Assembly (NCBI RefSeq): GCF_036013745.1
Contig: NZ_CP107880.1
Coordinates: 8,122,001-8,186,000, forward strand
Source of the DNA: Streptomyces sp. NBC_00483
GTDB lineage: Bacteria; Actinomycetota; Actinomycetes; Streptomycetales; Streptomycetaceae
DNA length: 64,000 nucleotides
Reading direction: 5' to 3'
Shown here: in pieces, positions 63,504 to 64,000 of the stretch
How positions within the stretch are numbered: position 1 is the first letter of the stretch
Layout of the letters: each line of letters begins with the position of its first letter
Position numbers and translations under genes: made by a program
Notes under the pieces: generated by a model
What the model saw: the letters and a program-made list of their open reading frames with translations, nothing else
The model's database searches: none
Told to the model about the DNA's origin: nothing

Positions 63504-64000
63504 GTGCAAAAGCGACGTACCGTGCTCGCGGCCACTCTGATCACCATGGGGCTCGCGGTCTCGGCCTGCAACAGTGACGACGACTCGTCAGCTGCGCAGG
63601 AATCTCCGGCGGCTTCGGCGTCCGAGTCGGCTCCGGCTCCGGCCTCGTCCGAGCCTTCCAGCGCCGCCCCGGCGGCCGAGAGCGCCGACGCCGTCGCGGG
63701 TGACGCGACCGCCCCGGGCACGAAGTTGAAGGTCGGCGACAAGGCCGTTCTCCCGTTCAGGTACACGGCCGAGAAGAAGGGCACCGTCGCTGTCACCGTC
63801 ACCGCGATCGATAAGGGCACCGAGGCCGACATGTCCGCCTTCGGCGCGAAGGCGAAGGGCATGACCCCGTACTTCATCAAGATGAAGGTGGAGAACGTGG
63901 GTGGCACCGATCTGTCGTACGCGTCCTTGAAGCTCGACGGAGTGCTGGAAGGCGGCGGGCCCACGGGCGTTCTGCTGATCGGTGAGGTGCCGGGCAAGTG
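63504..64000 (+). CDS. Secreted lipoprotein (cut by window edge)
   Basis: An open frame of 165 residues continuing past the end. The lipobox LAVSAC places the lipidated Cys at residue 22 after a basic, hydrophobic signal. A Ser/Ala/Glu/Pro-rich linker follows, then a beta-rich domain (KLKVGDKAVLPFRY, VTVTAIDKGTEAD, YFIKMKVENVGG) resembling DUF4352-like immunoglobulin folds. The function is unknown. The GTG start has GAGG upstream. Confidence 0.85.
   Translation, partial: MQKRRTVLAATLITMGLAVSACNSDDDSSAAQESPAASASESAPAPASSEPSSAAPAAESADAVAGDATAPGTKLKVGDKAVLPFRYTAEKKGTVAVTVTAIDKGTEADMSAFGAKAKGMTPYFIKMKVENVGGTDLSYASLKLDGVLEGGGPTGVLLIGEVPGK

Overview
The window is high-GC actinobacterial DNA, almost certainly from a Streptomyces chromosome. 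It has dense GC3-rich genes, many GTG starts and 4-bp GTGA/ATGA stop-start overlaps. It also carries a Streptomyces-type hopanoid operon, a conservon (cvnA-D) and a ydaO (cyclic di-AMP) riboswitch in front of a LysM/M23 peptidase.

Layout. (1) 1-3896: the tail of an envelope phospholipid/glycopolymer cluster, with a glycerol-1-phosphate dehydrogenase-like protein (cut by the window edge), a CDP-alcohol phosphatidyltransferase, a GT2 glycosyltransferase and a Wzm/Wzt-type ABC exporter, ending in a strong hairpin terminator. (2) 4248-17349: one long co-directional hopanoid operon, hpnC-hpnD-(small gene)-hpnE-polyprenyl synthase-shc-hpnG-hpnH-ispG-dxs-hpnO. It makes the isoprenoid precursors, squalene, hopene, the adenosyl/ribosyl side chain and an aminated side chain. 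(3) 17458-27511: an XRE-cupin regulator with a small membrane protein, an FtsX-type ABC transporter, a tyrosine phosphatase, the riboswitch-controlled LysM peptidase, an SGNH hydrolase, and a TetR regulator divergent from an APC permease. (4) 27551-33751 (minus): a tightly coupled four-gene catabolic operon (acyl-CoA dehydrogenase, AruI-like ThDP decarboxylase, Glu/Leu/Val dehydrogenase, ADP-forming acyl-CoA synthetase). Its promoter carries the same ACTGA-N8-TCAGT operator found beside the TetR gene. (5) 34027-37960: an MBL-fold hydrolase, a methyltransferase with an N-terminal pentapeptide repeat, and an XRE-cupin gene broken by two adjacent insertions, an IS427-type IS and a 183-bp MITE. 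(6) 38218-42536: conservon cvnABCD plus a GAF protein. (7) 42557-54508: an amino acid permease, a small membrane protein, tdh-kbl (threonine to glycine), a LysR regulator, an XRE/GNAT pair, a lipase-like hydrolase, a YjbR protein, an MFS transporter, and a split transketolase behind a MerR/SoxR-like promoter. (8) 54670-60254: tRNA-Pro(GGG) followed by an accessory island with decayed sequence, a membrane nSTAND ATPase with 14 WD40 repeats, and two transposase remnants. (9) 60343-64000: a large AfsR/SARP-type regulator and the start of a lipoprotein gene.

The most interesting signals are a probable shared TetR regulon (sites at 25.8 and 33.8 kb), a SoxR-like 19-bp-spacer promoter driving an apparently leaderless split transketolase, a 22-codon ORF coupled to hpnC, a shared TTGCS-N5-SGCAA operator upstream of two XRE-cupin genes, and recurrent in-frame minisatellites at the ends of operon genes.
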